Assembly (NCBI GenBank): GCA_001771315.1
Contig: METK01000016.1
Coordinates: 339 to 53,921 of the forward strand
Direction: 5' to 3'
Origin: a candidate division TM6 bacterium RIFCSPHIGHO2_12_FULL_36_22
GTDB lineage: Bacteria > Babelota > Babeliae > Babelales > UBA12409
DNA: 53,583 nt
A model generated the notes under the pieces. It saw only the letters and a list, made by a program, of their open reading frames with translations. It was not told the DNA's origin and did no database searches. This document shows positions 7,132-15,770 of the stretch, in pieces; the first letter of the stretch is position 1, and each line of letters opens with the position of its first letter. A program made the position numbers and the translations under genes.

Positions 7132-8907
7132 ATGAGGCATCTGAGTCTTTGTATCGTCCTACTTTGTTTTGCGATAGAGGTAGAACCAAGGCATATTAAA
7201 AAAAATGTACAACAGTTCCAACAAACAATTAATTCACCAGCTCAAACTAAAATATGCTACAATCCGACAGATTTTGATAAAAGCAGAAATAGGTCAGTTG
7301 TAGGTAAGCGTGGCATGGTTGTTTGTGATGATGTGGTAGCGGGACAGTGGGGTACATATATTCTACGTCTTGGAGGAAATGCTGTGGATGCTGCAGTTGC
7401 TACAGCATTTATGCTTGGTGTAACACGACCACATTACGCTGCTCTTGGGGGTGGTGGATTTGGACTTGTGTGTCCAGCAGGTATAAAAAAAGGATTTGCT
7501 TTTGATTTCCGTGAAACAGCACCAGCAGGAATACTTCAGCAAAAAGGAAACAACTTTGCTGACCAACAAACAGGGAGTATGCTTCAAGGTGCACAATCGT
7601 GCGGTATTCCTGGAATAGTTGATGGTTTGCTTCTTATGCATGATAAGTATGGAAAAATTCATCGAAGAAAGTTATTGCAACGGCCTATTATTATTGCTTG
7701 GGAAGGCACGCAAGTTACAGGAAATATGCATTTTTCTGCGAAACCAAAATGGGATACGATGAGTCAGGGAGCACGCGATATTCTTGGTGAAAAAAATATA
7801 TTGAAAGACCCAGGAGAATATATCAAGCAGCCAGACCTTGCAAAGACGCTTAAGCGTATTGCACAATATGGGCGCGATGGCTTTTATCGGGGGCCCGTAG
7901 CGCGAAAACTAGTTGATGGGCTTCAACGTGCGGGCAGTGTTATTACACTTGAAGACCTTGCTAATTATAATACAAAAGAACATGAGCCGTTATATGGTAG
8001 TTGCCAGGGATACGATATTTTGACAATGCCACCTTCATCAGCTGGAGGAATTGCACTGCTCCAATTATTTAATTTTATGGATGGTGCATTAAAAAACTAT
8101 ACCGAACAATTTAATTTAGGAGATAGTATATCATGGCATATTATGGCTCAAGCTTTGGCGTTGGTCTTTGCTGATCGTAATTGTTATGTAGCAGATCCTG
8201 AATTTGTAAATGTGCCGATTAAAGAATTGCTTTCTCAGAAATATCTTATGAATAGGTGGTTATCTTTCTTTGACAAAGACAAATTTATGTTGCCAGACAA
8301 TCTAAGGGCGATATGTAAAGAAGGAACAGATACAACACATGTTTCAGTGATTGATGCGCAAGGCAATGCAGTTTCATTAACATTAACCGTGCATAGTAAA
8401 TTTGGATCTGGATTTGTTCCACTTGGTACGGGCGTATTTATGAACAATCAATTGGATGACTTTGCTGTTAATAATGAATATCGAAATAGATTTGAGTTGA
8501 AATCTAGTGAACTTAATAGAATTGAACCATTTAAACGCCCCCTTAGTTCCATGACACCAACAGTTATTAAAAATAAGAATGGCGATAATCGAATTGTAAT
8601 CGGTGCAGCGGGAGGACCGCAAATTATTTCTGCTATTTGGCAGACTTTGGTTAATCGACTTTATTTTGGTATGTGCTTGGCAGATGCTGTGGTGCATCCA
8701 CGTATTCATCATCAATGTGACCCAAACCAAATTTACTATGAGCGAGGGGCGCTTTCAAAAGAAGTTTGCGATTTATTAATTAAAAAGGGACATATCTTAA
8801 AGGAGGATACCCACCTTGGAACGGTACAAGCACTTGAGAAGATGGATGATGGATATATATGGGGAATTTCAGATCCACGTTCGGAAGGAATAGCAATTTC
8901 TGTTTAA
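7132..8907 (+). CDS. ggt: Secreted gamma-glutamyltranspeptidase
   Basis: Ntn-hydrolase that cleaves or transfers the gamma-glutamyl group of glutathione and glutamine outside the cytoplasm. A signal peptide at about 1-17 agrees with this. The precursor is expected to self-cleave before T401 in DTTHVSVID; T401 becomes the nucleophile of the small subunit. The substrate-binding arginine R128 (FDFRETAP), SS(A)GG at 302-306 and NNQLDDF at 438-444 are all conserved. Full length at 591 residues. It heads a run of secreted-protein genes (next gene 14 nt downstream). Together with the exported glutamine synthetase it suggests extracytoplasmic glutamine/glutamate handling, which is an inference. Confidence 0.95.
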   Translation: MRHLSLCIVLLCFAIEVEPRHIKKNVQQFQQTINSPAQTKICYNPTDFDKSRNRSVVGKRGMVVCDDVVAGQWGTYILRLGGNAVDAAVATAFMLGVTRPHYAALGGGGFGLVCPAGIKKGFAFDFRETAPAGILQQKGNNFADQQTGSMLQGAQSCGIPGIVDGLLLMHDKYGKIHRRKLLQRPIIIAWEGTQVTGNMHFSAKPKWDTMSQGARDILGEKNILKDPGEYIKQPDLAKTLKRIAQYGRDGFYRGPVARKLVDGLQRAGSVITLEDLANYNTKEHEPLYGSCQGYDILTMPPSSAGGIALLQLFNFMDGALKNYTEQFNLGDSISWHIMAQALALVFADRNCYVADPEFVNVPIKELLSQKYLMNRWLSFFDKDKFMLPDNLRAICKEGTDTTHVSVIDAQGNAVSLTLTVHSKFGSGFVPLGTGVFMNNQLDDFAVNNEYRNRFELKSSELNRIEPFKRPLSSMTPTVIKNKNGDNRIVIGAAGGPQIISAIWQTLVNRLYFGMCLADAVVHPRIHHQCDPNQIYYERGALSKEVCDLLIKKGHILKEDTHLGTVQALEKMDDGYIWGISDPRSEGIAISV

Positions 8908-8920
8908 AAAAGGAAAAATA

Positions 8921-9490
8921 ATGAAAAAATTATTATTAGTTTTACCGTTGTATATGATGACGATTTACGCTGAAAAGCAGGACGTTATGGCGACTGACAT
9001 AAAAGATATAATAAATAAAATTGCCAATGTTGTTAATCAAGTACAAGAAAACATTCCAAAGTACCAGATAAGAGAGTGTCGCTTTACTGGAGATCTAGGT
9101 TGGTGTGGTGTTGATACAGGCTATGATGTTTGTGTTGCATTTCCAATTAAACAAGCACCAAAGTTTTTGGGAAAAATGTTACGCTACAAAGGTGATGAAA
9201 CATTATGGATTGGTCATACAAGAAAATGTATAATGTTTGATGCTAAGCCATTTGCTCAATTTTTAGAAAAGTATCGTCCTCTTTTAGAGTTTATACAGCC
9301 AATCGAACAATGGCTTCCAGAAAAAGTGGCACAGCAGTTGCAAGAAGTGCGTACTGGTACTAAAGTTGCAGGATGGCTCTTGCCACATATAAATAAGATA
9401 AGTTTTTGTATTGACTCGGATGGAAATGTTACAGTTGCTGTTGGTCGAAAATTATGGCCATTATGGCCTTCTCAACAAGCAACAAATTAA
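8921..9490 (+). CDS. Secreted protein of unknown function
   Basis: A signal peptide (MKKLLLVLPLYMMTIYA) precedes about 170 residues I cannot assign. The mature part has five cysteines (in ECRF, GWCGV, DVCVAF, RKCIMF, SFCID), all well separated, so disulfides are likely after export. An amphipathic helix lies near 25-50. The spacing of 14 nt from ggt and 12 nt to the next gene indicates one operon. AAAGGA precedes the ATG. It could be an accessory factor of GGT or an independent secreted effector; nothing in the sequence decides. Confidence 0.75.
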   Translation: MKKLLLVLPLYMMTIYAEKQDVMATDIKDIINKIANVVNQVQENIPKYQIRECRFTGDLGWCGVDTGYDVCVAFPIKQAPKFLGKMLRYKGDETLWIGHTRKCIMFDAKPFAQFLEKYRPLLEFIQPIEQWLPEKVAQQLQEVRTGTKVAGWLLPHINKISFCIDSDGNVTVAVGRKLWPLWPSQQATN

Positions 9491-9502
9491 ATAGGAAGAA
9501 CA

Positions 9503-10141
9503 GTGAAGAGATATTTTCTTTTAATGATATTGGTCCTAAGCACTTATGGTAAAGAAGATGATTCAGTAGCTGCTATGGAAGAAAACAAAAAAGAGCGAAA
9601 AAAAGATATTATTATGCAATATCCCCTTTCTGCTACTGCACGTCAATTTAAACGTGAAGAACAGCTGCTTCGCAGTGCTAAGCAAAGGTATAAGGATTTG
9701 CGCAGGATTATCGATAATAATGTAAAACTTTTTGAGAATGCAGAAAATAAGCGCAATAAGCTAAAAAGGGAATTGGATCAAAAACTGTCTCAAAATCCTT
9801 ACTTTAGTGATCTTAAATGCCTCGAGAATAAATTAAATGCTTGCTTACATATCAATAAGGATCCTAAAAAACAAGCAAAGTGCCGAAGAACCTTCAACAA
9901 AAATAAGCACCATTTAGATCGTAAGCATAATATTTTACCGATTTACAACCGATTTAGCGCCGCTGATAGGGTCTTAGAAAGCCTTAAACGTCAACAAATA
10001 GCATTATCTAAGGAGTTTAGGCAGTTAGGTAAAGAGATCGAACATCGAAATAAACGTAGTAATGATCTTTTTGAAAAAACACCGAAAATGCCGCTTTCAC
10101 GGCAAGATGTTCGAGAATGTATTGAAAAAGTACTAAAATAA
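9503..10141 (+). CDS. Secreted, strongly basic coiled-coil protein
   Basis: Starts at GTG with AGGAAGA upstream. A signal peptide (VKRYFLLMILVLSTYG) is followed by a Lys/Arg/Glu-rich helical protein with likely coiled coils at about 48-95 and 150-195. Four cysteines (KCLENK, ACLHI, KCRRT, ECIEK) suggest disulfide staples. No known domain is recognised. It is third in the ggt run and probably the last gene read from the ggt promoter, as a 141-bp gap follows. That gap holds a possible TATAAT box at 10170-10175 but no strong promoter. Confidence 0.74.
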   Translation: MKRYFLLMILVLSTYGKEDDSVAAMEENKKERKKDIIMQYPLSATARQFKREEQLLRSAKQRYKDLRRIIDNNVKLFENAENKRNKLKRELDQKLSQNPYFSDLKCLENKLNACLHINKDPKKQAKCRRTFNKNKHHLDRKHNILPIYNRFSAADRVLESLKRQQIALSKEFRQLGKEIEHRNKRSNDLFEKTPKMPLSRQDVRECIEKVLK

Positions 10142-10282
10142 ATACTCTTTCAATTTGATCCGGTATACCTATAATTGGCTTATTTTTACCAAAAACAAAG
10201 AACCCAAGTAATAATATTATTGCAGTTTGGATTGTTATTGTGTCATGCTAAATGGGAGCACTAATTCAAATAGGAGATAAAT

Positions 10283-10435
10283 ATGAAAAGGGTACTATTA
10301 TTTTTAGGATTGTGTATTCTTGGCTCAAGTTTGTATTCTTATCCAAATCCAAGGTCTTCTAGAAAGGATGCGAGCAATCCGCAAGAGCAGTTTCCACCAA
10401 CAGATTTATCAGAAACAGGTGAGAGTAATCTATGA
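10283..10435 (+). CDS. Tiny secreted peptide, family member 1 (50 aa)
   Basis: Frame of 50 codons with AGGAGA eight bases before the ATG. Residues 1-19 (MKRVLLFLGLCILGSSLYS) form a signal peptide almost identical to those of the next two genes. The mature part is about 31 residues, Pro/Ser/Asn-rich and hydrophilic, with no cysteine. The TGA stop overlaps the next ATG (ATGA), so translation of members 1 and 2 is coupled. A known family is not recognised. Conserved leader with different mature sequence is what duplicated, diversifying secreted peptides look like. Confidence 0.7.
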   Translation: MKRVLLFLGLCILGSSLYSYPNPRSSRKDASNPQEQFPPTDLSETGESNL

Positions 10436-10572
10436 AGAAGATAGTATTATTTTTAGGGTTGTGTGGACTTGGATCAAGTTTGTATGCTCAGGATACAAGG
10501 TTTTTTAGGGTGTCTAGTAGGGGAATTCAACAAGGCGAAGATTCGACCAATCAACCAATGGTCCAGGACTAA
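10432..10572 (+). CDS. Tiny secreted peptide, family member 2 (46 aa)
   Basis: 46 codons from the ATG overlapping the previous stop. Signal peptide MKKIVLFLGLCGLGSSLYA ends in an ideal L-Y-A cleavage site before QDTRFFRV. The mature region of about 27 residues is Gln/Arg/Ser-rich. At DNA level the first 32 bases are identical to those of member 3 except one position, showing recent duplication of the leader region. The mature regions cannot be aligned. Spacing to member 3 is 16 bp with its own GAGAGG. Confidence 0.7.
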   Translation: MKKIVLFLGLCGLGSSLYAQDTRFFRVSSRGIQQGEDSTNQPMVQD

Positions 10573-10588
10573 TATAGAGAGGTAATTT

Positions 10589-10756
10589 ATGAAGAAGATA
10601 GTATTATTTTTAGGGTTATGTGTTTTTGGATCAACTATATACGCAGGCGGCTTTCAAGGTTCATTTGTCGTAGAAGACCCTGAAAGTACAACACCTACTG
10701 TTGAAAGTACATCATCTACTGTGCGAAGAGCATTGACCAGATCATCTGCCAGATAA
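10589..10756 (+). CDS. Tiny secreted peptide, family member 3 (55 aa)
   Basis: 55 codons with GAGAGG upstream of the ATG. Signal peptide MKKIVLFLGLCVFGSTIYA, then a mature chain of about 36 residues that is Gly/Phe-rich at the start and then Thr/Ser/Glu-rich with an internal ES(T)(T/S) repeat (PESTTPTVESTSST), ending in a basic, Arg-rich tail. No cysteine in the mature part. Unknown function; part of the four-gene peptide array. Confidence 0.7.
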   Translation: MKKIVLFLGLCVFGSTIYAGGFQGSFVVEDPESTTPTVESTSSTVRRALTRSSAR

Positions 10757-10769
10757 GGATTATAGTCCT

Positions 10770-10928
10770 ATGACAAATTTTTTGAGATTTTTAGGATTAT
10801 TATTTATAGCAAATTCTCTACACGGTGGATATACTACACCACCTTCTTTAGGATCATGCCCTGGAGGTCGATGTTGGGCACAAGAGAGTAATTATCATTA
10901 TTGTCATAATCAATGTTCGAAATTTTAA
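10770..10928 (+). CDS. Tiny cysteine-rich secreted peptide (52 aa)
   Basis: 52 codons from ATG at 10770 to TAA at 10926-10928. The signal peptide (MTNFLRFLGLLFIANSLHG) is related to the three preceding ones through FLRFLGL/LFLGLC. The mature part of about 33 residues carries four cysteines in a C-x4-C-x9-C-x3-C pattern (SCPGGRC ... HYCHNQC), typical of small disulfide-stapled peptides. The ribosome site is weak (AAGGAT, then 9-10 bases). The stop overlaps an in-frame ATG of the next gene. Confidence 0.65.
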   Translation: MTNFLRFLGLLFIANSLHGGYTTPPSLGSCPGGRCWAQESNYHYCHNQCSKF

Positions 10929-10939
10929 TGGAGAAAAAA

Positions 10940-11386
10940 ATGAAAAAATTAACGATATTAACTGGCTTATTATGTGTAACATTTGGCTATGGTGATCAAG
11001 CAATGATGAATAAAGTTGTAACGGCTTTCTATAGTAATAACCTTCCAAAAGAGCTTGCTGTATGTAAAAAAGAATTTAGCGAAGCTCAAGGGACTGTGAA
11101 AGAAGCTAACCAGATTGGTGATGAAGTAAACAAAATAATGCTTAATCATCTTTCTCCGGTAAATCGTGAGAAAATGCAAAACTTACAAGATCAATTACAG
11201 CAGGCAGAGAAGGCGAATGATTTTGCAAAAATAAAAACGCTTATTGGTGAGTTACAAGCGATTTGGCAGCCAATTACAAAGAGTGCTGAGTACCAAGAAG
11301 AAATGACTCAGATTGAAAAAAAAGCTAAGGGATATGATACACGTATAGAAAGCCTTGTTGATTCCTGTGTGAAAAAATTTAAGTAA
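10940..11386 (+). CDS. Secreted helical protein of unknown function
   Basis: A signal peptide (MKKLTILTGLLCVTFGYG) is followed by about 130 residues that are nearly all helical and charged, with coiled-coil character at about 65-125. A C-terminal Cys (SCVKKFK) may pair with the one near residue 36. The ATG at 10940 is chosen because GGAG lies six bases before it; earlier in-frame ATGs overlap the preceding gene. It closes the secreted-protein run and is followed by a strong bidirectional terminator. No family recognised. Confidence 0.74.
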   Translation: MKKLTILTGLLCVTFGYGDQAMMNKVVTAFYSNNLPKELAVCKKEFSEAQGTVKEANQIGDEVNKIMLNHLSPVNREKMQNLQDQLQQAEKANDFAKIKTLIGELQAIWQPITKSAEYQEEMTQIEKKAKGYDTRIESLVDSCVKKFK

Positions 11387-11400
11387 AAATACTTTATTGT

Positions 11401-11436
11401 AAAAAAAAGGGGGCCGAAAATCGGCCCCCTTTTTTA
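11401..11436. terminator. Strong bidirectional terminator between the secreted cluster and dnaK
   Basis: A perfect 9-bp GC-rich stem (11409-11417 with 11421-11429) with an AAA loop has eight A before and seven T after it, so it can terminate transcription from both sides. Confidence 0.92.
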
Positions 11437-13308
11437 TTTATCAGTGATTTCTGGATCAATTCCCTCATCACTATTTGAAGTTTGATCGCTTTGCTTTTCT
11501 TGTGCTTGTTTGTACAAGATTTCAGCAACTTTATGCGATGCTTGAACGAGCTCATCAGTTGCTTTTTGTAACTCATCAGCATTATTTTCATGCTCCTTGA
11601 GTGCAACCTTTGCTTTTTCAACCGCTTCTTGTGTTGTCTTAACATCAGCTTCTTCAAGCTTACTCTTGTTTTCGTTAAGAGTTTTTTCAATTTCAAGGAT
11701 TGTGCTGTCTAGGCGGTTACGCTTTTCGATAGTTTCACGAGCTTTTTTATCTTCAGCCTCATGTTCCTTACCTTGCTTAACCATATTTTCGATTTCTTCC
11801 TTAGATAGACCGCCGCCAGAGGTAATGGTAATTTTTTGTTCTTTTCCAGTACCTTTGTCTTGTGCAGATACGTGAACGATACCATTTGCGTCAATATCAA
11901 ATGATACTTCAATTTGTGGGACGCCACGTGGTGCAGCAGGTATACCGTCAAGACGGAATTGGCCAAGTAATTTGTTATCTTTTGAAAATTCACGCTCACC
12001 CTGAAAGACACGAATGTCTACAGAGGTTTGATTATTTTCAGCAGTTGAAAAGACTTGAGATTTTTTTGCAGGAATTGTTGTGTTACGTTCGATGAGTTTT
12101 GCAACAATGCCGCCAAGAGTTTCAATACCTAATGAAAGTGGAGTAACATCAAGTAGTAATACATCAGTAACATCACCAGCAAGAACACCACCTTGAATTG
12201 CAGCACCAATAGATACTACTTCATCAGGGTTAACAGATTTGCTTGGTTCTTTACCAAAGAATTTTTTGACAAGTTCTTGTACTTTTGGAATTCGTGTTGA
12301 ACCACCGACAAGAATAACTTCGTCAATTTTATCTTTAGTAATGTCAGCATCTTTCATTGCTTGTTCACATGGCTTGAGCAAACGATCAAAAACATTTGAG
12401 CATAATGCTTCAAGTTTTGAACGACTGATCTTCATGGTCAAGTGTTTTGGTCCAGTGGCATCTGCAGTAATATAAGGCAAATTGATATCAGTTTCAGGTA
12501 CTGATGAAAGTTCAATTTTTGTTTTTTCTGCAGCTTCCTTAAGACGTTGCAATGCCATTTTATCTTTGATCAGATCAATACCTTGATCCTTTTTAAATTC
12601 TTCGATCATGTATTGAATGAGCAATTGATCGATATCATCACCGCCGAGATGGTTATCACCGTGTGTTGATTTAACCTCAACAATACCATCACTTACTTCA
12701 AGAATAGAAACGTCGAATGTTCCACCACCAAAGTCAAATACAGCAATAGTTCCACTTTTTTTCTTATCGACACCATATGCAAGTGCAGCAGCGGTAGGTT
12801 CATTGATGATGCGTTTGACATCAAGGCCAGCAATTTTACCAGCATCTTTTGTTGCTTGTCGCTGTGCATCGTTAAAGTATGCTGGTACAGTAATAACTGC
12901 TTCAGTAATTTCTTCTCCGATGTAATCTTGTGCTACTTGCTTAAGTTGATTTAAAATAGCAGATGAAATTTCTTGTGGAGTATGTTCTTTTCCAGCAATA
13001 GAAAAACCTATATCACCACCGGAACGTTTTATAACAGTATATGGTATGTATTTGAGTTCATTTTTAACTTCTTCATACTGACGTCCAATAAATCTCTTTG
13101 CAGAGAAAATAGTATTTTCAGCATTGGTTACAGCTTGTCGCTTTGCCAATGTTCCAACGAGACGTTTGCCATCTTTTGTAAAAGCTACAACAGAAGGGGT
13201 CGTATTCGAACCTTCCTTGTTAGGAATAACTTTGGCTCGGCCACCTTCCATAAACGAAACAACAGAATTCGTTGTTCCAAGGTCAATACCAATAATTTTT
13301 TTTGCCAT
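11434..13308 (-). CDS. dnaK: Chaperone DnaK (Hsp70)
   Basis: ATP-dependent protein-folding chaperone. It has the phosphate-1 motif [12 protein letters not shown] at the N-terminus, [36 protein letters not shown], the adenosine motif VGGSTRIP, the linker [19 protein letters not shown], a substrate-binding domain and a helical lid ending in [10 protein letters not shown]. 624 residues is normal. AGGA precedes the ATG by eight bases. It stands alone: grpE and dnaJ are not in the window, and the HspR-type regulator is 6.6 kb away. The promoter region contains one half of an HspR-type (HAIR) site. Confidence 0.98.
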   Translation of the reverse strand: MAKKIIGIDLGTTNSVVSFMEGGRAKVIPNKEGSNTTPSVVAFTKDGKRLVGTLAKRQAVTNAENTIFSAKRFIGRQYEEVKNELKYIPYTVIKRSGGDIGFSIAGKEHTPQEISSAILNQLKQVAQDYIGEEITEAVITVPAYFNDAQRQATKDAGKIAGLDVKRIINEPTAAALAYGVDKKKSGTIAVFDFGGGTFDVSILEVSDGIVEVKSTHGDNHLGGDDIDQLLIQYMIEEFKKDQGIDLIKDKMALQRLKEAAEKTKIELSSVPETDINLPYITADATGPKHLTMKISRSKLEALCSNVFDRLLKPCEQAMKDADITKDKIDEVILVGGSTRIPKVQELVKKFFGKEPSKSVNPDEVVSIGAAIQGGVLAGDVTDVLLLDVTPLSLGIETLGGIVAKLIERNTTIPAKKSQVFSTAENNQTSVDIRVFQGEREFSKDNKLLGQFRLDGIPAAPRGVPQIEVSFDIDANGIVHVSAQDKGTGKEQKITITSGGGLSKEEIENMVKQGKEHEAEDKKARETIEKRNRLDSTILEIEKTLNENKSKLEEADVKTTQEAVEKAKVALKEHENNADELQKATDELVQASHKVAEILYKQAQEKQSDQTSNSDEGIDPEITDK

Positions 13309-13357
13309 AAATTAGGTCCTGTTTTTTGTTATTATAAAATTATTTTAATATACTATT

Positions 13358-13387
13358 ATTATAAGCATATTACTCAATTGCTGTCAA
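13358..13387 (-). promoter_or_regulatory. dnaK promoter with a partial HAIR-like half site
   Basis: On the minus strand a consensus TTGACA (13387-13382) and TATAAT (13363-13358) are 18 nt apart, 50 bp upstream of dnaK. The spacer contains TTGAGT (13377-13372), equal to one arm of the actinobacterial HAIR operator (CTTGAGT-N7-ACTCAAG); the second arm is not recognisable. No CIRCE element is present. Confidence 0.65.
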
Positions 13388-13525
13388 TTCTAACACTAAA
13401 ATAATCTTAGTCAATTACACTAAGCTTTTCTAACTATAAATATATAAGATTTTTCTTATTGTTTTTTCGTTCCTTTTTTATTAGGCTGAGGCAAGAGTCT
13501 ACAAATTAAAGGGAGAGAGTGCTTT

Positions 13526-15202
13526 ATGCGAAAATTATCATCTATACTCGGATTTGCAGTCTTATCGCTATCATCCATAGATGTCTCATGGCAATTACAG
13601 GAAAATGAACAAATTTTAGGGATGTATCGTCAGCTGTATGCACAGGAGACGCCCTGGGATGTCTTTTTGGCTAAAAAGGCCATTGATGAGTATTTAGAGA
13701 GAGCAAGGGAGCAGCTAGGGCCCTATATCAAGATGGAGCAGGAGGCTATTAGGCTTAGGGACCCATATGGCTCTTCTCGAGCAAAAGTTCGTATGGGGAT
13801 GGATATATCCACCGAGGAGCGACATGCGCTTAAAGTGCGTTATGAGTGGGTCAAGGGTGGTATAGAGAACTTTTTAAAGCTTGATAAGCCTTTACCGGAA
13901 GAAGAAATTCCCCGTATTGCATTGTGTGGCAGTGGGGGTGGGGTCAGAGCAGCCCTGTGTACGCTTGGATTCTTAATAGGGGCGGCTGATATAGAATTTC
14001 TAGATTGCGTTCTTTATGCGTCAGCCTTATCAGGTTCGGCCTGGTTAATGGGGTCTTTATTTTCAGATACTCGAGATGAAGATGGAAAGCTTTTGAGGCG
14101 TTATAAGGATAACTTTATTAAGCATTTGGGTCATGGTCTTATGCTGAGACTTAATCCATTAAGCGTCAAGCTGGCTACAGAGAATCTATTAACTAAGTTC
14201 TACTATGGACAACCGTTATCATTGATAGATTTTTGGGGGATAATGATCGGAGAGATTATGTTGCAGAATTTGGGTCTGTACTGGCATAAAGCAGCTCTTT
14301 CTTCACAGGCTGATTTGATGGAAACTGGGGCATATCCATTTCCGCTATATTCATCTATTATGCCAATGGGTAGCGGACGGTTTGAATGGTTTGAGGTATC
14401 GCCATATGAAGTTTGGAGTGATTATTTAAAAATGGCAATTCCTACCTGGGCGTTTGGCCGTAAATTTGATAATGGTGTGTCTAAGGATTTTGCTCCAGAG
14501 CAGTCTTTAGGCTTCTATCTTGGTGTATTTGGATCAGCTTTTGAGCTTGATTTGACTGATTTTATGCGTCATATGGGTAGTTTTCTTAAGAACCCTATTT
14601 TGAAGGGTTTTATCAAGGTGCTTCTAACTACATCGATGAAGGACATGCGCTTGAGTCCTGCTGAATTTAGAAATTATACCTACGGTATGGCACAAAGCAT
14701 TATCCCAGACAAACAAAATATTACTCTTATTGATGCAGGTATTGATTTTAATCTTCCATTTCCACCGTTGTTGCGTTCTGGTCGAAATTTAGATGTAATT
14801 ATCTTTCTCGATGGTTCGGCTCGCATTAAAGGTGGACGTGAAATGCAAGGGGTATTGCGTTACGCACAAGAACACGGTATACCAATGCCAACAATTAATA
14901 TTGATGAATTGCATATGAAAGCGATATCTGTATTTGATGATAATCTCGATGCGCCGATTTGTGTTTATATGCCGCGTATTAAAAACGATCAATATGATCC
15001 TAATTTTGACCCTGACATATGTGCTGTATCGGGATTCTGTAATACTATGAATTTTGAATATAATGAAGAACAGGCATGTTTATTGAGCGGTCTTACAGAG
15101 GCAAACATGGTTCAAAGTAAAGAAATTTTACAGGATGTTATTCGTGAAGCGATTCGTCGAAGAAAAGCAAAGTTTGGTGAGGAGTTGGAACGGAATAAAT
15201 AG
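13526..15202 (+). CDS. Secreted cPLA2/phospholipase B-type phospholipase, copy 1
   Basis: Resembles the catalytic domain of eukaryotic group IV cytosolic phospholipase A2 and fungal phospholipase B (patatin-like Ser-Asp dyad). The oxyanion loop is GSGGGVRA (135-142). The nucleophile is S169 in ASALSGSAW, which matches the GLSGS(T/S)W of cPLA2. The catalytic Asp is D403 in LIDAGIDFNLPFPPLLR. An N-terminal hydrophobic segment (1-20) looks like a signal peptide. GGGAGAGAG precedes the ATG. It is 558 residues and monocistronic, with its own terminator overlapping the stop. Two paralogues lie at 41796-43565 and 43689-45983. Expected activity is release of fatty acids from (lyso)phospholipids, probably of a host; this is inferred. 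Confidence 0.85.
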   Translation: MRKLSSILGFAVLSLSSIDVSWQLQENEQILGMYRQLYAQETPWDVFLAKKAIDEYLERAREQLGPYIKMEQEAIRLRDPYGSSRAKVRMGMDISTEERHALKVRYEWVKGGIENFLKLDKPLPEEEIPRIALCGSGGGVRAALCTLGFLIGAADIEFLDCVLYASALSGSAWLMGSLFSDTRDEDGKLLRRYKDNFIKHLGHGLMLRLNPLSVKLATENLLTKFYYGQPLSLIDFWGIMIGEIMLQNLGLYWHKAALSSQADLMETGAYPFPLYSSIMPMGSGRFEWFEVSPYEVWSDYLKMAIPTWAFGRKFDNGVSKDFAPEQSLGFYLGVFGSAFELDLTDFMRHMGSFLKNPILKGFIKVLLTTSMKDMRLSPAEFRNYTYGMAQSIIPDKQNITLIDAGIDFNLPFPPLLRSGRNLDVIIFLDGSARIKGGREMQGVLRYAQEHGIPMPTINIDELHMKAISVFDDNLDAPICVYMPRIKNDQYDPNFDPDICAVSGFCNTMNFEYNEEQACLLSGLTEANMVQSKEILQDVIREAIRRRKAKFGEELERNK

Positions 15203-15237
15203 AAGAAGGAAGACAAAATTTCTTCCTTCTTCTATTT
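15197..15237 (+). terminator. Long-stem terminator of phospholipase copy 1
   Basis: A perfect 16-bp stem (15197-15212 with 15222-15237) includes the stop codon and ends in TATTT. The purine-rich left arm and pyrimidine-rich right arm resemble the other terminators of this region. Confidence 0.75.
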
Positions 15238-15270
15238 ACTTTGTAAGACCAAGAGATAAATATTACGATC

Positions 15271-15693
15271 TCAAATAAGATTCAAAGGTCTTTGCTTTTT
15301 TTTCGTTAAGATTAGGCCTGTTGCTGCTCCCATAAAGCAAGTCAAGATGATCTCACAACGTTCATTTTCATCCAGACTGTTCCACTTTCTACGAATCTTA
15401 GGTGTAAGATATGCTATACCACCTAAAGCGCATAAAATAGTTGCGGCGCCAGCAATATTGGCTGGAGTATTAAGTTTGTAATGTGTATTACTTTTATCCA
15501 TGCAAAATTTACCGATGCGTGTATAGAATGGTAAAACTTGTGTGCCAAGGCTGCCAACAGTTTTGTGTGCGGCATAAGTGCCAGCATTAGCAAGTCTGGT
15601 TCCTATTTTGCTTGTATCAATATTAACTGTATATGCATTTAAATTTGAAATAAGCATTGTTGCAGTTAAAGAGGCAATAAATATTTTTTTCAT
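15271..15693 (-). CDS. Small secreted/membrane protein of unknown function
   Basis: A signal peptide (MKKIFIASLTATMLISNLNA) is followed by a Thr/Ala/Gly-rich stretch, a probable membrane helix near 82-100 (NIAGAATILCALGGIAYL) and a second one near 113-130 (IILTCFMGAATGLILT) with a basic end. The mature start (YTVNIDTSKIGTRLANAGTYAAHKT) is similar in style to the neighbouring three genes. There is no room for a separate promoter: the terminator of the next upstream gene ends 25 bp before the ATG, so expression would depend on read-through. Family not recognised. Confidence 0.7.
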   Translation of the reverse strand: MKKIFIASLTATMLISNLNAYTVNIDTSKIGTRLANAGTYAAHKTVGSLGTQVLPFYTRIGKFCMDKSNTHYKLNTPANIAGAATILCALGGIAYLTPKIRRKWNSLDENERCEIILTCFMGAATGLILTKKKQRPLNLI

Positions 15694-15717
15694 AATTAAG
15701 AAGTTTCCTTGTTATGC

Positions 15718-15753
15718 AAAAAGGGAGAAGGCAAAGAAACCTTCTCCCTTTTT
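15718..15753. terminator. Bidirectional terminator
   Basis: A perfect 9-bp stem (15723-15731 with 15740-15748) with an 8-nt loop is flanked by A5 and T5. It terminates the gene at 15771-16328 and lies just before the ATG of the gene at 15693. Confidence 0.85.
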
Positions 15754-15770
15754 ATATGATACGTGCTTAC

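Noticed and set aside
12973-13404. A 143-codon plus-strand frame opposite dnaK
   Set aside because: It is a shadow of the strongly conserved dnaK reading frame, with no family similarity and no ribosome site.
13309-13525. A CIRCE (HrcA) operator at dnaK
   Set aside because: The 9-9-9 inverted repeat is absent; only a single HAIR-like half site is seen.
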